Shown in pieces: positions 36,387 to 48,300 of a DNA stretch of 64,000 bases (positions within the stretch are counted from its first letter, which is position 1; every line of letters begins with the position of its first letter). The position numbers and the translations under genes are program-made. The stretch is from Trametes villosa. Its lineage: Eukaryota > Basidiomycota > Agaricomycetes > Polyporales > Polyporaceae. The DNA lies in NCBI GenBank assembly GCA_002964805.2, contig PUDQ02000010.1, forward strand, positions 2,914,001 through 2,978,000, given 5' to 3'. The notes under the pieces were generated by a model, which did no database searches, was not told the origin of the DNA, and worked only from the letters and a program-made list of their open reading frames with translations.

Positions 36387-39300
36387 TCACTGCTGCTGGC
36401 CGCCCTGCTGCTCCTGCTTCTGCCACTCCAGAAAGTCCTCGTGGCGCTTCTTCTGCAGGGTCCACTCCTTCTGCGCCTTCTTGCTCGCGCTCTTGCTCAG
36501 CTCCTTGCCCTCCCCGTCCGTGAGCGGCAGCCCGGCGTCGTCCCAGCTCCCGTACGTCCCCTCGGGCACGTTCGGCGGCCTGAAGAGCTCCTGCGGCGGG
36601 ACGCGCCCCTTCTCGAGCGCCGCGAGCCGTTTCTGCCGCTCGGCCTCCGCGGACGCCGCCTTGCGCGCGGCCTTGGCCTCCGCGAGCGCGCGCTTCTCCT
36701 CGCGCGCCTTCACGAGCTCCTCCGGCGGCACGAGCTTCACGAGCGCCTTGCCGTCTATTTTGACGTGGCCCAGGCGATCGGACGCAGCGCGCGCGATGCG
36801 ATGGCGTGGCGATTTTGCGGCGGGAGAACGGAAGGGAAGCCGCACGTCAGGGGTCAGGGTCCGCCATCATCATCAGCAGCAGCAGCAGCACCATGCAAGG
36901 CAGACAGTCAGTTACGCAGGCATGCCGTCAGCACTCTATCGGACGCGGGCGTGACGGGGCGTGTGCGCACCTTCCTGGTCGTCCAGGGCCACGCCGAGAG
37001 GCACGAGATCGACGTCGCGCAGCTTGTCCGAGAGCGCGAGGATGTCCGAGAGCGCGCTGGCGCCCTTCGCGATCGCGAGCGTGCGCACGCCGTCCCGGAA
37101 GGAGGATAGCGTCCGGAGGTAGGGCATGAGCACTTCTTCGCGCTGGCAGAACGCTCGTTAGCGACGCGCTAGCGGGCCCGACGCCGCCCCGCGCACACCC
37201 TCGATGGGGCATGGCGGGGGAAGTAGACAGGCGGGCAGTGGAATGAATGCGAAGCAGGACGCACGTTGACGCCGCCCTCGGCGGCGCTCCGCTCCTGGCC
37301 CCAGCCGATCTCCTGCGTCTCGCCCTCGCCGAGGCCGAACATGCGGAGCATGTCGCCGACCCAGCGCGCGACGCGCTGCACGAGCCCGATCTCGAGGTTC
37401 CCGCCGGGCGTCTTGAGGTAGACGTTCGTCTTCGACACGAGCTCGCGGAGCACGTTGATCGCTTCTGGCGTGTTGAACGAGTCGCAGAGCGCCGCGCGGA
37501 ACGCGTCCTGGCTCGCGTGCAGACTAGGAAGAGAAGGCCCGGGGCGTAAGCGCGTGCAAATGCTATCAGGGGACTTCTGGGCCCAGTTTTACCTGTCAGT
37601 CAGCTCCCGCTCGGGCTGCTGGAAGCGGTTCTTCCCATCGAGCTTCGGCCCTTCCGCTTCCGCCTGGCTGACGAGCGCCTTGACGGTCGTGAAGAAATTC
37701 TGCCGGGATGTGAGCGAGTTACGGCATGCATACCCGGCGGGCATGGGGCGTGGAGAGAGTTAAGGTTGCGCGAGGCTACGGTGGACGTACGTTGAACGTG
37801 ATCTCGATGCCCCGCACTTCTCCCGTCATGAGCGACTCGGAGAAGTCGACCTTGGCGTTCCAGAGCTGCGTCAGGAACGCGAGGCGCAGCTGGCGCGCGG
37901 TGTACTTCTGCAGGATCTCCTGCAAAGGGCGGCGCGGAGCGCCGGGTCAGTAAAGGTACCGCGTGCGCGCACGAAAGGCGGGCGGGGACAGGGGGCGCCC
38001 GGACTGACATCGATCGTGATGAAGTTCTTGAGCGACTTGCTCATCTTGAGACCCTCGATGTGCAGATGTCCCGTGTGGATAAAGTAGTTCACCCACGCGG
38101 GGCAGTTGTGATACGCCTGCCAGCACGCGCGATCAGCCCCTTCCCCAGGATGCGGACAGCAAAACGGCCAATGCGGCACGACGGCGTACTTCGGATTGCG
38201 CCATCTCGTTGTCGTGGTGCGGGAACGCGAGGTCGATGCCGCCCGAGTGGATGTCCATGTTGTCGCCGAACACAGCGGAGGCCATGACCGAGCACTCAAT
38301 GTGCCAGCCCGGGCGCCCCGGGCCCCACGGCGACGGCCACGACGGCTCGCCGGGCTTCGACGCCTTCCAGAGCGCGAAGTCCGCGGCGGAGCGGCGCCCG
38401 CCCGCCGCGGCGAGCGCGCCCTCGCCCTCCTCGAGCAGCTCGCGGTTTCCCTTGCTCCACGGCTCGAGCTTCGCGTACGCGTGGTCGTCCGCCTTGTCGA
38501 ACGTGCGCGTGTCGAAGTACACGCTCCCGTCAACCTCGTACCCGAACCCGTTCTTGATGATGCCCTCGACGAAGGAGACGATCTCGGGCACGTACTCGGT
38601 CACGCGCGTGAGCGTGTCCGGCTCGCGCACGCGCAGGCGGCGCATGTCGTTGAAGAACTCGCCCTCCCAGTACGCGGCGAGCGAGCGGAAGATGGTGTGG
38701 TCGCTGACGGTGCTGCCGAACTGCTTGTCCAGCGTCAGGGCGAGCACGTCTTTCGCGTGGTCGATCAGCGCGTGTGCCTGCTTGGCCCCTGTCTGGCCGG
38801 ACTTGAGCTGCTCCTCCGCTCTTGCAAGTGCGTCGTAGGTGGTGTTCTACGGAACGGTCAGGAAAGCCTTGGTACCGTGGAACATCAACTCACAGCTGCT
38901 TTGTAGTGCATCTCGAATTTCTCATCCTTCTGCAAGCCTACCTGTCTCCAGTCCTTGTCCTGGAAGCGTTCCGCTATCCGTGGCCATTGGGCCCGCTCGC
39001 TGCCTGCAGCTAGGCGGTCGGCATCCGACAGGCCCTTGCCCACCTTTGACTGCACATATGAAATCCAAGCATCGAGGACTTGGTCGATCAATGCTTGGGA
39101 GAGGGATGTCGTTTCGGAACGGAGGGTCGCGATGAGGTGTTTATGACGGGCCCCAATGATGATCTAAGAGTGTTCATGGGTAGGCATGCGTCAAGGCATG
39201 AGTGGGGTAATGGGAGAGACACACCTTGTCGTCAATATCGGTGATGTTCATGACAAAATGGACATCATAGCGGAAGTAGTCCGTCATGATCCTCCGGAGA

Positions 39301-39628
39301 ACGTCTTGCGTGACATAGTTCCTGGGCGCACACGACCCATCGGCATCGGACTGCAAGGCAGAGTCGACTGACGTGGTACTCACCTGGCATGGCCCATATG
39401 CGACGCATCGTACACTGTGGGACCGCAGTTGTACCACTTAACATGACGCCCATTGATCGGGACAAACTCCGTCTGCGCCAGGCGAGCCTCAGATCACAGC
39501 ACACAACCGAGGCAAGGAACGGTTGGAGAGAGACCGACTTTGGTGCGCGTGAGCGAGTTATAAATCTTGAGAGTGGGTTCAGGAGCCGTCTGGGTCGGCA
39601 GGGACCATGGGGGTTGTTGCACGGCCAT
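36387..39628 (-). CDS. Cysteinyl-tRNA synthetase
   Basis: Eleven exons on the minus strand: 39628-39539, 39472-39384, 39321-39225, 39163-38894, 38846-38190, 38116-38009, 37919-37791, 37699-37593, 37523-37265, 37142-36971 and 36754-36387, 781 aa. It has the class I HIGH motif as HMGH (about 55-58) within [10 protein letters not shown], the KMSKS loop (425-429), and zinc ligands from YNCGPTVYD (Cys46) and the WHIECS and FPHHDNE segments. It charges tRNA-Cys with cysteine. An insertion after NITDIDDK and a lysine/glutamate-rich C-terminal tail are eukaryotic-type features, so it is probably the cytosolic enzyme. No mitochondrial presequence is seen. The ATG at 39628 has a good context (CCACCATGG). 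Its stop faces the methionine sulfoxide reductase stop about 190 nt away. Confidence 0.96.
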
Positions 39629-41239
39629 GGTGGCGTGTCCGGATCGGTGGATGCTCAGGCGGGAGATATGTACAGAGAGCGGCCGCTTCGGAGGGTGTCG
39701 AAGAGAAAAACGGAGACAGAGGAGCATCCAACGCCGCCGCTGAGCGTGCACGGAGTCTTTTGGGGGGCTGCGATGACTCGATATTCGTCCGGGATGAGCA
39801 ACGTTCAAGCTCTCTAACCGCCCTCGCTCTCACCAAATCATTCCCGCTTTCTTGGCGCCTATCCAATCATGGGCGCTACATATGGACTGCCTACTACGAA
39901 AAGTACCTTTCAGCTACTTGACTTCAACCACCCGCACATGCTTAGAGTCTAGACCCGCGCTCGCTCTGCCACTTCCCTTATGTCGGATATCTGCTACCTG
40001 TCAGGCTTGGATATTGTCGTAGAACTGCACCCATGGTCCGATGCTCAGGTTATCCACCCATTTCACAACAGACGGCGGAAGTTTTCGGATTCTGATTCGT
40101 TGAGCCGAAGAGGTGCGCATGCACGAGCGCAAACCGACTCATAAGTCGCACGAATCATTTGTTCCGGAGGAGAGGGGCGCGTCACTTGTGGCTGATCGAG
40201 ACCCTCCTGGCATCCTCTGACGTTTGCCGTACATGGTTTCCTCAGTCAAAGTAAGCACCTAGGTACGTCGTGTGTGAAAACTGTTGTTCAAATTTGACGT
40301 TTGTGGGCCTGACTCCACCGCGTGTTTCGCAAACAGGAGCTTCCGGTGTCATATGCCAAATTTTGGTTCACTGCGAAGAGCCGCACGGCGCAAGAGACAG
40401 TACATGTAACTATAAGCATCGCGCTAGCGCAGAACTTTCGGTCCCGCGACGCCTGTTCAAGCGACCGGCAACAGCCATGTCCTGCAGGAACTACGCGCCA
40501 CATGACGACCTATGGAAAGCATATCAATATCTCAAGGACTCGGAAGCATAGGTAGAGGACGTGCTGCTCGGATCTGCTGTCACGATGATGGTTATATTCG
40601 TTCCTGAGAGGGAAGGGCGGGGTTCACGAACATCCATCACCGATTCACCGGGCTGTTGGGATGGAATGCATGAACCTTGTTACGTACAACGCGGTACGGA
40701 TCCCTGCTATCCACGGGCGGTCACTCACTTGATGGAGACAGAGACGATGTTCGCAGTCACAGTTGTGAAATTCACTCTGGCCTCACTCCGAGCAACTGCT
40801 TTCACCGCTCTGTTCATTTCGTCCACCCCTGACACGCGCAGCCCAGCATCCTCGGATAATTCAGGTGCATGGCGTTGCTACGGACTTGCATGGATAACTC
40901 GGGGCCAGACAGGGCGCATATAAAGCAGGTTAGGTGAGCTCGGTCAGTCTCCTCATCTTGTTCCCCACCGATAGAGTACTCAACGCCACCGGGCTGTATC
41001 TATAACCTCTGCAGGCCATACTACGCTAATATACGTATGGATCAGAACGCCCTCGAGGGCTACTGCAGTTCTTGCGGCGAGCTCTTGCAAGTTCGCGTGT
41101 TTCCGGGTGCTTGCGATGTTATACTTCAAACTCCTATGGCCGTGTATTCTGAAACGATGGAAACTGCATCCCACGGTGTACGTCATTAATCTATTCGTAG
41201 ACTACTCTAGATTATCGCTGACTGTTCTTACACCTGTAG
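39629..41239. other. Upstream of CysRS, possible missing 5' exons of next gene
   Basis: About 1.6 kb. The left part should be the cysteinyl-tRNA synthetase promoter. Near 41,037-41,175 there is a plus-strand open segment ending at a GTGTAC donor that could be the first exon of the following gene, but its frame could not be settled. Nothing else is recognised. Confidence 0.45.
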
Positions 41240-42241
41240 CACGAGACGAGCTTTACGCCTGGCACACATTTTACGGGCCATGCCTACAGCTACGGCGTCC
41301 CCACCCCCGTTGGTGACGGCATCGTTAACTACGACGATCCCCACAATGCAACGCAAGTTGCCCGGGGCACCGCCGGCATGCTCATGACACCGGTGAGAGC
41401 TTTCGATTGGTCGCTCGTACTATAGCATCTGCTTATATCGACTACCCTGTAAGCCCACATCCGACACCATAGCCAGGCCGCAGGTGGCCCAGCCGCGGCC
41501 TTCTCTGTCTGACTGCGATCCCACGCGTGCCCTCAATCAGTACTACGTCGAGACTGAACAATATTCAGCCGCCGGGGAGCTCTGTCCAATCACGGTGCGC
41601 GAGGCGCGAGGCGCGCATGTATTCGGATCTGCGCTGACATTTTGCGGTTCATCTCACCTTGGACTTTGGCAGATTTTATTGCAGCACCAGTACCGCAGTC
41701 GTCTCCTGGTGGTGACGCTGTATCCCCCGATCCAATTTTACGGCTACAGCCTGCAAGGAGCCCTCACGGGAGACACGAGCGACCTCGTGGACCACGAGCG
41801 TGCAGCCTTCGAAGCCGCGGCGCCCGCCTCCCTTCCGCAGAAAATGTCAATCATACTGATGGTAAGCAGCCCCACTGTCCCGTCCGCTGAATCCCACACG
41901 CACCTTATTTCCGGCGACGTCGGCAGTTCCCTGGTTGTCCCCGGTACTCCCGTCAAGTGAACATACTACGCGCGCGGCAAACGTCTCCGACTAGGGCGCA
42001 GCTCGCGACTGTCGTTGCGCGAGAACTGCTGCGGTTCCTGGTGGGTCGCCTGTGGGGCCTTCGAACCGAACATCAACCGCTGACTGTGGTTCTTCATTAT
42101 CAGGAAGGAGCACGTCAGGGAGGCACCCCGCTACGGGACCGCGGACACGAGGTACTCAGTTTGCGGGACCTCGTGCTCGTGGAGGTGCGCCACGTATCGA
42201 AGAGTAGCCTCCAGCCTATTATCGGTGTTATCCCTCGCTAG
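41240..42241 (+). CDS. Conserved hypothetical protein, paralogue A (5' end not defined)
   Basis: No function recognised. The reading starts after a CTGTAG acceptor at 41239 and runs through several short introns; the 5' exon is uncertain. Identifiable parts are TPGTHFTGHAYSYG and DDPHNATQVARG, then PIQFYGYSLQGAL, SLPQKMSIILM joined across an intron to FPGCPRYSRQVNI, then TRAQLATVVARELLRFL, and finally LVLVEVRHVSKSSLQPIIGV before the stop at 42239-42241. The same blocks in the same order occur in the gene at 43477-44670. I believe this C-terminal pattern belongs to a hypothetical family expanded in Agaricomycetes, but that is from memory and unverified. Some middle exons could not be placed with confidence, so a decayed copy is possible. 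Confidence 0.5.
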
Positions 42242-43476
42242 AGAATTTACGCTCGAAGCGCGGTGCTTCCAGGATACACTCTACGGGGGACTCGGGGCCG
42301 CAGGGGTCGCAGTTCATTGCGACGGCCGGAACGCGGGAGAACGCCTGCACGCGTCTGTGCATCGTTCGCTCGCTCGGACTGTATAATCGGGGCGCTTGGG
42401 CGAAGGATATCCCTGCGTGCCGTTCCACGCCCCCTGCTCAGCCGTAACGGACATGAAGCTCTTCTTTGCATCTATGCAGAATCGAGCGTCGGGACGAGTG
42501 CGGTATGTTCTTTGATACTATGGCGGTGGTCAGGCGATATGGAGTATGCGGACGGCTGCTGACGTTTGAGTTTGAAAGAAGCGAAGGGACGACCGCAAGA
42601 TTGCCGCCGGATGCGGGGCACCCTCTCGGTATTTGAACTAGAGGCGAGTATTCTTTCCGCCTGGCATAGCTTCTTTCCCCGCCGTTCCGTGATCAACCTA
42701 CGCAGACGGCTTCCCCTACCGCGTGCGCACACGGAACTATCATCACCGGATGGCGATATTTACCAAGGTAGGCCTGACGGACCTGACCGCAGAACCCGAG
42801 CGTCTTCCGCCGCAATAATTGGACCTTCCGAGCACTTGTAGAATCCAAGAAGCCTCAAGACGCGGGTTGATCGCCGCATCTATTCTCGCCAGCGACGGCG
42901 TCGGTGGTTGGGTAACTACCTCCGACAATCCGCAGCTCATGTGCTCTCTGAACTACGTCGCTAGCAGGAGAAGCATGAAGGCACAGCATACAGGATGATC
43001 GTGTGGCGATACCGTACACCGTACACAACCCCACCCATGGCATATACTGCGTCCGAGTGCGCCGGGCGAAACGGGGAACAGCATAACCTCGCCGCGCTCA
43101 ACGGTACACGCTCTTGCAACTATAGAGCACCAAACGGCTAGCAACATGTAGGATTCGAGTCAACCGTAGGGGCCAAGTCCAATATTTTATCAGACTCGTG
43201 GCACGGCTCATATACTCCTCCGTCAGATATTCTAGCTCGATCGCCCCCCCCCCCTCTTTCTTGCACCCCCCTCGCCCTCATCCCCCATCGCCCTCATCCC
43301 CCCTCGCCCTCATCCCCCCCCCTCGCCCTCATCCCACCCCTCCTTTGCTCCCTTCCCTCGCCCGCCCGCCTTCCCCCTCCTCATTGCTCGCCTCCATGCT
43401 CCCTCCCCCATGCCCCCCTCCTTCTTGGCCTCCCTCCTCCTTGGTCCCTTCACACACACACGGAGGCTGCACGCGC
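42242..43476. other. Intergenic region between the paralogue pair
   Basis: About 1.2 kb with no gene recognised, except for the C-rich tract described separately. It should contain the 3' flank of paralogue A and the promoter of paralogue B. Confidence 0.5.
43243..43440. repeat. C-rich polypyrimidine tract with short tandem units
   Basis: A strongly strand-asymmetric stretch made of runs of C, T and CCCTC. A unit close to CCCCTCGCCCTCAT is repeated about four times near 43,270-43,335 with slippage-type length changes. It lies just upstream of paralogue B. Purine/pyrimidine-asymmetric tracts can form non-B DNA and may act as a promoter element, which is inference. Confidence 0.85.
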
Positions 43477-44670
43477 ATGCAAACCCCAGGAGTGCTCATG
43501 TTCACGGGTGATCCAGGTCTGTTTGGCGCATCCATGATTCCAGAAGATCCGAGGACGGCTGCGCATGTTGCGTGGAATTCAAACACCACTGGCTCAGACG
43601 GTGGACTGCAACCTCAGGTATGTTGGCGACACCTTGTGATTATCGCACAGATGTCGATGCTGATGGGGGGTTGCCTCTCTCTGTAGGAATCCATGCCACA
43701 CCTGACATTCTGCGACCAGAGCATAGGCTACGACGCCTTTCGACACCAGCCGGCGCGCCGCCTTCCTACTTTCCCTCCCAACCTTCTTGCCTGCGAGACG
43801 CAGGCCGTCTCGCTCGATCTCGGGCGCAATGAGTGCCAGTGGGTCCCTTGCCCACCGTTCGATGACAATCCTTCTTCCCACCGTATAGGGCCAACGCTCC
43901 CCATATCTCCCTCGAGGTCCATCGAGAGTCGCCCTCCCCATCCCATCTCTACCAATGAGTTCACCATTCCCGAGTTACAAAATGCGCACGTAGGGGGGAC
44001 TCGGATGGTGCGACTCGTTGAGCTCAACGTAAGCCCCTTAATCGCTACCTCTGCGCGAAGACCGTTTCCACCTACTAAACAGCGCCTTCATACCGTCATT
44101 GTAGATCCTGCAGCAAGAGCGCTACCGGAGAGGAATTCGGACGCGGCCGCTCAACTCCCCCATACAATTCCACGGCTTCGGTCTCCTGGACGCCCACGCT
44201 CGCGCTACACCAAAGCTGAGCGATGCCGACAAGCCGGCATTCACAAGCGTATCTCCGTTCGCACAAAAGATCACCATCATATTCCTCGTGAGTATTATCT
44301 CGCGTGTCTATCTTGCTGGTGCATGATTTTGCAACGTTTTACAGTTTCCGGGCTGTCCCCAGTATCTTCGTCAAGTCAACATTCGTCGAGGCGGGGCGCG
44401 CCCGGTGCCTCTCACGCGAGGCCAGCTCGCGAATATCATTGCCAACGAGATGATACGTTGTTTGGTGAGCATTGGGCCATTTTCCCCTAGCCCCACCAGC
44501 ACTCATATAAATCGAATGTTCATGTGCAGAACAAAGCTAAGAAGGAGGGAAGGCCGTTGAAATACCAGAATCGCGAGATTCTCGGTGTAGAGGACCTGGT
44601 CTTGCTGGATGTCTACCATGTCTCTAACGGTAGCCTCCAGCCGACCATCGGCATCATCCAGTATTCCTAG
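43477..44670 (+). CDS. Conserved hypothetical protein, paralogue B
   Basis: No function recognised. Exon 1 is probably 43477-43617, then an exon opens at 43687 after CTGTAG. Later blocks are SPIQFHGFGL, LSDADKPAFTSVSPFAQKIT, FPGCPQYLRQVNI, LTRGQLANIIANEMIRCL, and a last exon with LKYQNREILGVEDLVLLDVY and SNGSLQPTIGI before the stop at 44668-44670. These match paralogue A block for block at about the same spacing. The QTPGVLMFTGDPGLFGAS start segment also parallels TPGTHFTGHAYSYG in A. The joins around FPGCP (intron about 44,300-44,340) and before the last exon (about 44,464-44,528) use good GT and AG sites. The middle exons between about 43,750 and 44,150 are uncertain. Confidence 0.55.
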
Positions 44671-45311
44671 ATAATTAGTTTCAAACGGCGCGTATTACGG
44701 GAACCAGACACTAGCAAGGACTGTCAATGCGAATTCATGACGGATTAAGACGTCGAAGGATCTTAGGGCATGCTCCAGGGGGTTGGCACAGACTTGAACC
44801 AAGCCGTACCACAATCTTCATGCAGCTGTCCGACTCCATAACACAACATGAGCCCCGTCCATATCACTGGTTCTCAGCCAAGGCCGCCTTCCTCGACGTC
44901 TTCAGGGAAGGGTGTGGGTGGTATCACTCCTGAAATGGTTCGTGTCCATACACCAGAAACACTCCGTGCGCGTTCAAGAGTAATGCATGCCATAGATGAG
45001 AGGTCGTGGTAGACGTGGTATACCGGCGGAGAGCTGCAACAATTGGGTATGTAAATTAGGATGAGAGACGTGCTAACCAATTGATGCGAACTACGGGACG
45101 ACAGTCGAACGAACGGGGGGCGCAGATGAATACAATGCGGCGATTACGGGACTATGAAGGAAAGTAGCGGTGGTGGCGTGTGCGTATGCGCGAGACGAAA
45201 GAATGACGTGACGGGTCTGCGTCCGGGCGGTATGGGAGGCGAACGGTCCGAGGGGGCCTAAGCGAGAAAGCAATGCAAAGTATGAAAGCTAGAAGCCCGC
45301 GAAAGCGGTGC
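44671..45311. other. Intergenic region, no gene recognised
   Basis: About 640 nt between the stop of paralogue B and the stop of the CLIP-170-like gene. These are the 3' ends of convergent genes. No structure of note was seen. Confidence 0.5.
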
Positions 45312-48300
45312 TCAGAAGACGTCAAGCGAGTTCGGGCAGTTCGCGGCAGTGTGCCCGCGCTCCTCGCAGTCCTCGCAGATGACCTCGGACATGTCGTCAT
45401 GCGTGGACGCCGCGCTCAGCCTGCCCGACATCCGCGACGGCGCGTCCTCCTTGAGCAGGTCGCACGTGAAGATGTCGTGTCCAGGCCTCTCGCAGATCTC
45501 GCACACCTCTTCGTTGGTCTGTCCGAGGTTGGACGATAACGTCGAGGCGGAAGACGCAGGACGGCGCATCGGGTCCTCGGGCAGGTCAGTCTTGGACGAC
45601 TTCTTCTGGCTCCGGGTGAGCTTCTCCTTGAGTCGCTCGACCTCGCGTTCGAGCTCATCTTCCCGGTAGATCTGTGAATTGGTATTAGCCCCGATCGACA
45701 GCACCGCCATCACGTCTAAGTACCTTGGATTCAATAAGCGATTCAAGTTCACCGATCTCCTTATTGAGCTGTCCGGCTGTTAGCGAGGGAAATCGTATAC
45801 ACAAGGCGGAACACGTACATCGTGCACTTGACGCGCGCTCTTCATCTCGACATCCGCAAGCCTCTTGCGAAGCTGTTCGACCTCGGTCTATCGCCGTATC
45901 TCAGCCGTCGGCCTGGCGAAGCATCACGAACCACGTACCTCATATTTGGTCTTGAGCTCCTTGTAGCTGCGTTGGAGTGCCTGAATATCGTCGAGCGATG
46001 GTGTTGCCGGGGAAGGCGGGTTCTCGCCAGAAAGCATGGCCTCCTCCCTGGCAATACTGCGCTCCACATCTTCCTCAAGTGACTTAAGGTCCTGATGGCA
46101 AACATGTCAACCAACGAAAAGCGTTAGGGATTGAGAACCAGATTCACCTCGCGGAGCTGCTCCGTCTCTGAGAGCAAGAGCCTGTTCTCTGCTTCCAAGG
46201 ACTTGCATCGCTGAGCGGACGCTGCATTCTCCTTCTGCAGTTCCTGCACGATATGCCTGTGAACACGCCCGTTAGCCCAAGCCTTTCACCGTGAGCTTGA
46301 GACCTACTTCAGACCGGTGATCTCATCCCGTGCCGCGGCCAAGTCGTGTTTCGACGGAGACGATGGCGGGCGCGCTTCGAAGCCATTGACGGGCGCATCG
46401 CGGTTGAGCTTCTTGCGGATGCTCTCGAGCTCTGTTGCCCGCTCGTTCGCGAGCGCACGTAGCTCTTCGACGACACCCCGCTCGTCTGCGAGCTCCGCCT
46501 GGGTACGCTTGAGCGACTCTTGCAGCTGTACCGTATTTGAATTAGACACCAGATGGTGGGAAGCGAAAATAAGATCCTCTCACCGTCTGCTTGTCCTCCT
46601 GCAGCGCATGCAGTTCGTCCGCGAGGCCCTGGTCGCCCGTACCTGCGCCCGCACGAAGCTGCGCGAGTTGCTGCTTGAGCTCCGCGATCTCCTCCTGGAA
46701 TTTGACGCGCTCGCTGTTCGCACGCGGCGCAAGCTCCGCGAGCTTCTCCGCAGAAGTACTCGCCGTCGCCGCGAGGCCCTCCAAGTCCTGCCACACCAAG
46801 AACACCCATCAACAACCCCATCCTCCCGCGAAACACACCCCACAAAACGCGCACTCACCGCGATCTCGCTCCGGAGCGTCTCGATCTCCGCGCGCGCGTT
46901 CTCGAGCGCGACCGTGTTCTCGCGGAGCGCCTCCTCCATCTCCTCGACGCGGTCGCGCGCCTTCTCCTCCGCCGTGCGCACGCGCTCCGCCTCCGCGCGG
47001 CCCTCCGCGAGCTCCTTGCGCATGCCCTCCTCGCGCTCCTTGTAGCGCCGGAGCCGGTCGTGCACCGCCGCCTCCTCGCGCTCGTTCGCCGCGCGCGTGT
47101 CCTCGAGCGTGTCCTCGAGCGTCGCGAGCTTCTTCTGCAGGTGCTGCACCTGGTCCCGCAGCATCTCGTTGTCGATCTCCGCCGCGGACGTCGCCTGCCG
47201 CGCCATCGTCCCCGGGGACGGCGGCCGCGCCTGGCTGCGCACCTGCTCCTCGAGCGACGCGACGAGGTCTTCGAGCTCGTAGCGCCGGGTGTCTGCCGCG
47301 CTGAGCCGCTCCTCGTACAGCGCGATGGTTTCCTGCACCACGTCTCATTAACCACCCTCCCCGTCTGACTGATAGCGAACAACGCACCTGGCCCGCGCGC
47401 CGCAGCTCGTCGACCTGCGCCCCCAGCTCACGCCGCTCCTCCTCGAGCTCCGCATACGCCTTCGCGACGCGCGCCTCCAGCAGCGCGATCTCCGCGTTCT
47501 TCGCCTTCAGCACCGCCGCGCTCTCGCTCTGCTCGCCCTCGCGCGCCTCGACGGCCTCCTTGAGCTGCGCGACGAGCGCGTCACGGTCCTCGAGCTTGCT
47601 CTGCACGTCGCGCAGCCGCGCCTCGCCGTCCGCGCGCGCCTTCTCGACATCGCGCGCGGCCTGCTCCGCGGAGCGCTGGAGCGCCTCTGCGGCGGCGTCG
47701 CGTTCGGCGAGCGTGCGCTCGGCGGTGCGCGCGGCGGTTTCGAGCTCGGTGACGCGTGCGGCGTGTTGGTCGCGCTCGGCGACGAGGGCTTCGATGCGTT
47801 GTGAGGCCTCGCGTTCTGTGCCGTCCGAGCGGGTGCGGAGACGTTGGTTCTCGTCTTCCGCGGCTTCTAGGCGCGCTTGAAGTCGCTCCAGCTGACCCTG
47901 CATCTCTACCAGATGCGTCGAGCCAGACGAGGTGCGCGACTCTGGCCGAGGGCTCGAGGGCGTCTTGCTTACGAGAAGGCCTGCGATGCGATCCTGCAGA
48001 GCCTTTCCGCTCATTTCCAGATCGGTGAGCGCTGGGGCATCTAGAGGCGTCTGTGGACCATTGAGAGACACAGAGCGACTGGAAAGTGTAGTGCTTGATG
48101 GTGATGCGGGCGGCGGCATGGCAATTGCACTCGGTATACGAGCGCGCGGCGTGTTGCCGAGGGAGGGGCGAGTCTTGGAGGGAGTAGAGGGCTTGCCAAT
48201 TCCAATCCCGGATGGCCTGGCAACGCCCAAGGCCTTGGGGGTGTTGAACGGCGAACCTCCGATGCTACGGGTAGGTGAGGCAAGTTGGCGAGATGCCTGT

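Noticed and set aside
44740..44850. Possible tRNA B-box (GGTTCAAGTCT) on the minus strand
   Set aside because: No A-box or cloverleaf arms could be placed around it.
46809..47388. Long open continuation of the CLIP-170 frame beyond exon 2
   Set aside because: It reads through a clear GTGCGT...GTGCAG intron; after splicing, the coiled coil continues in another frame with matching phase.
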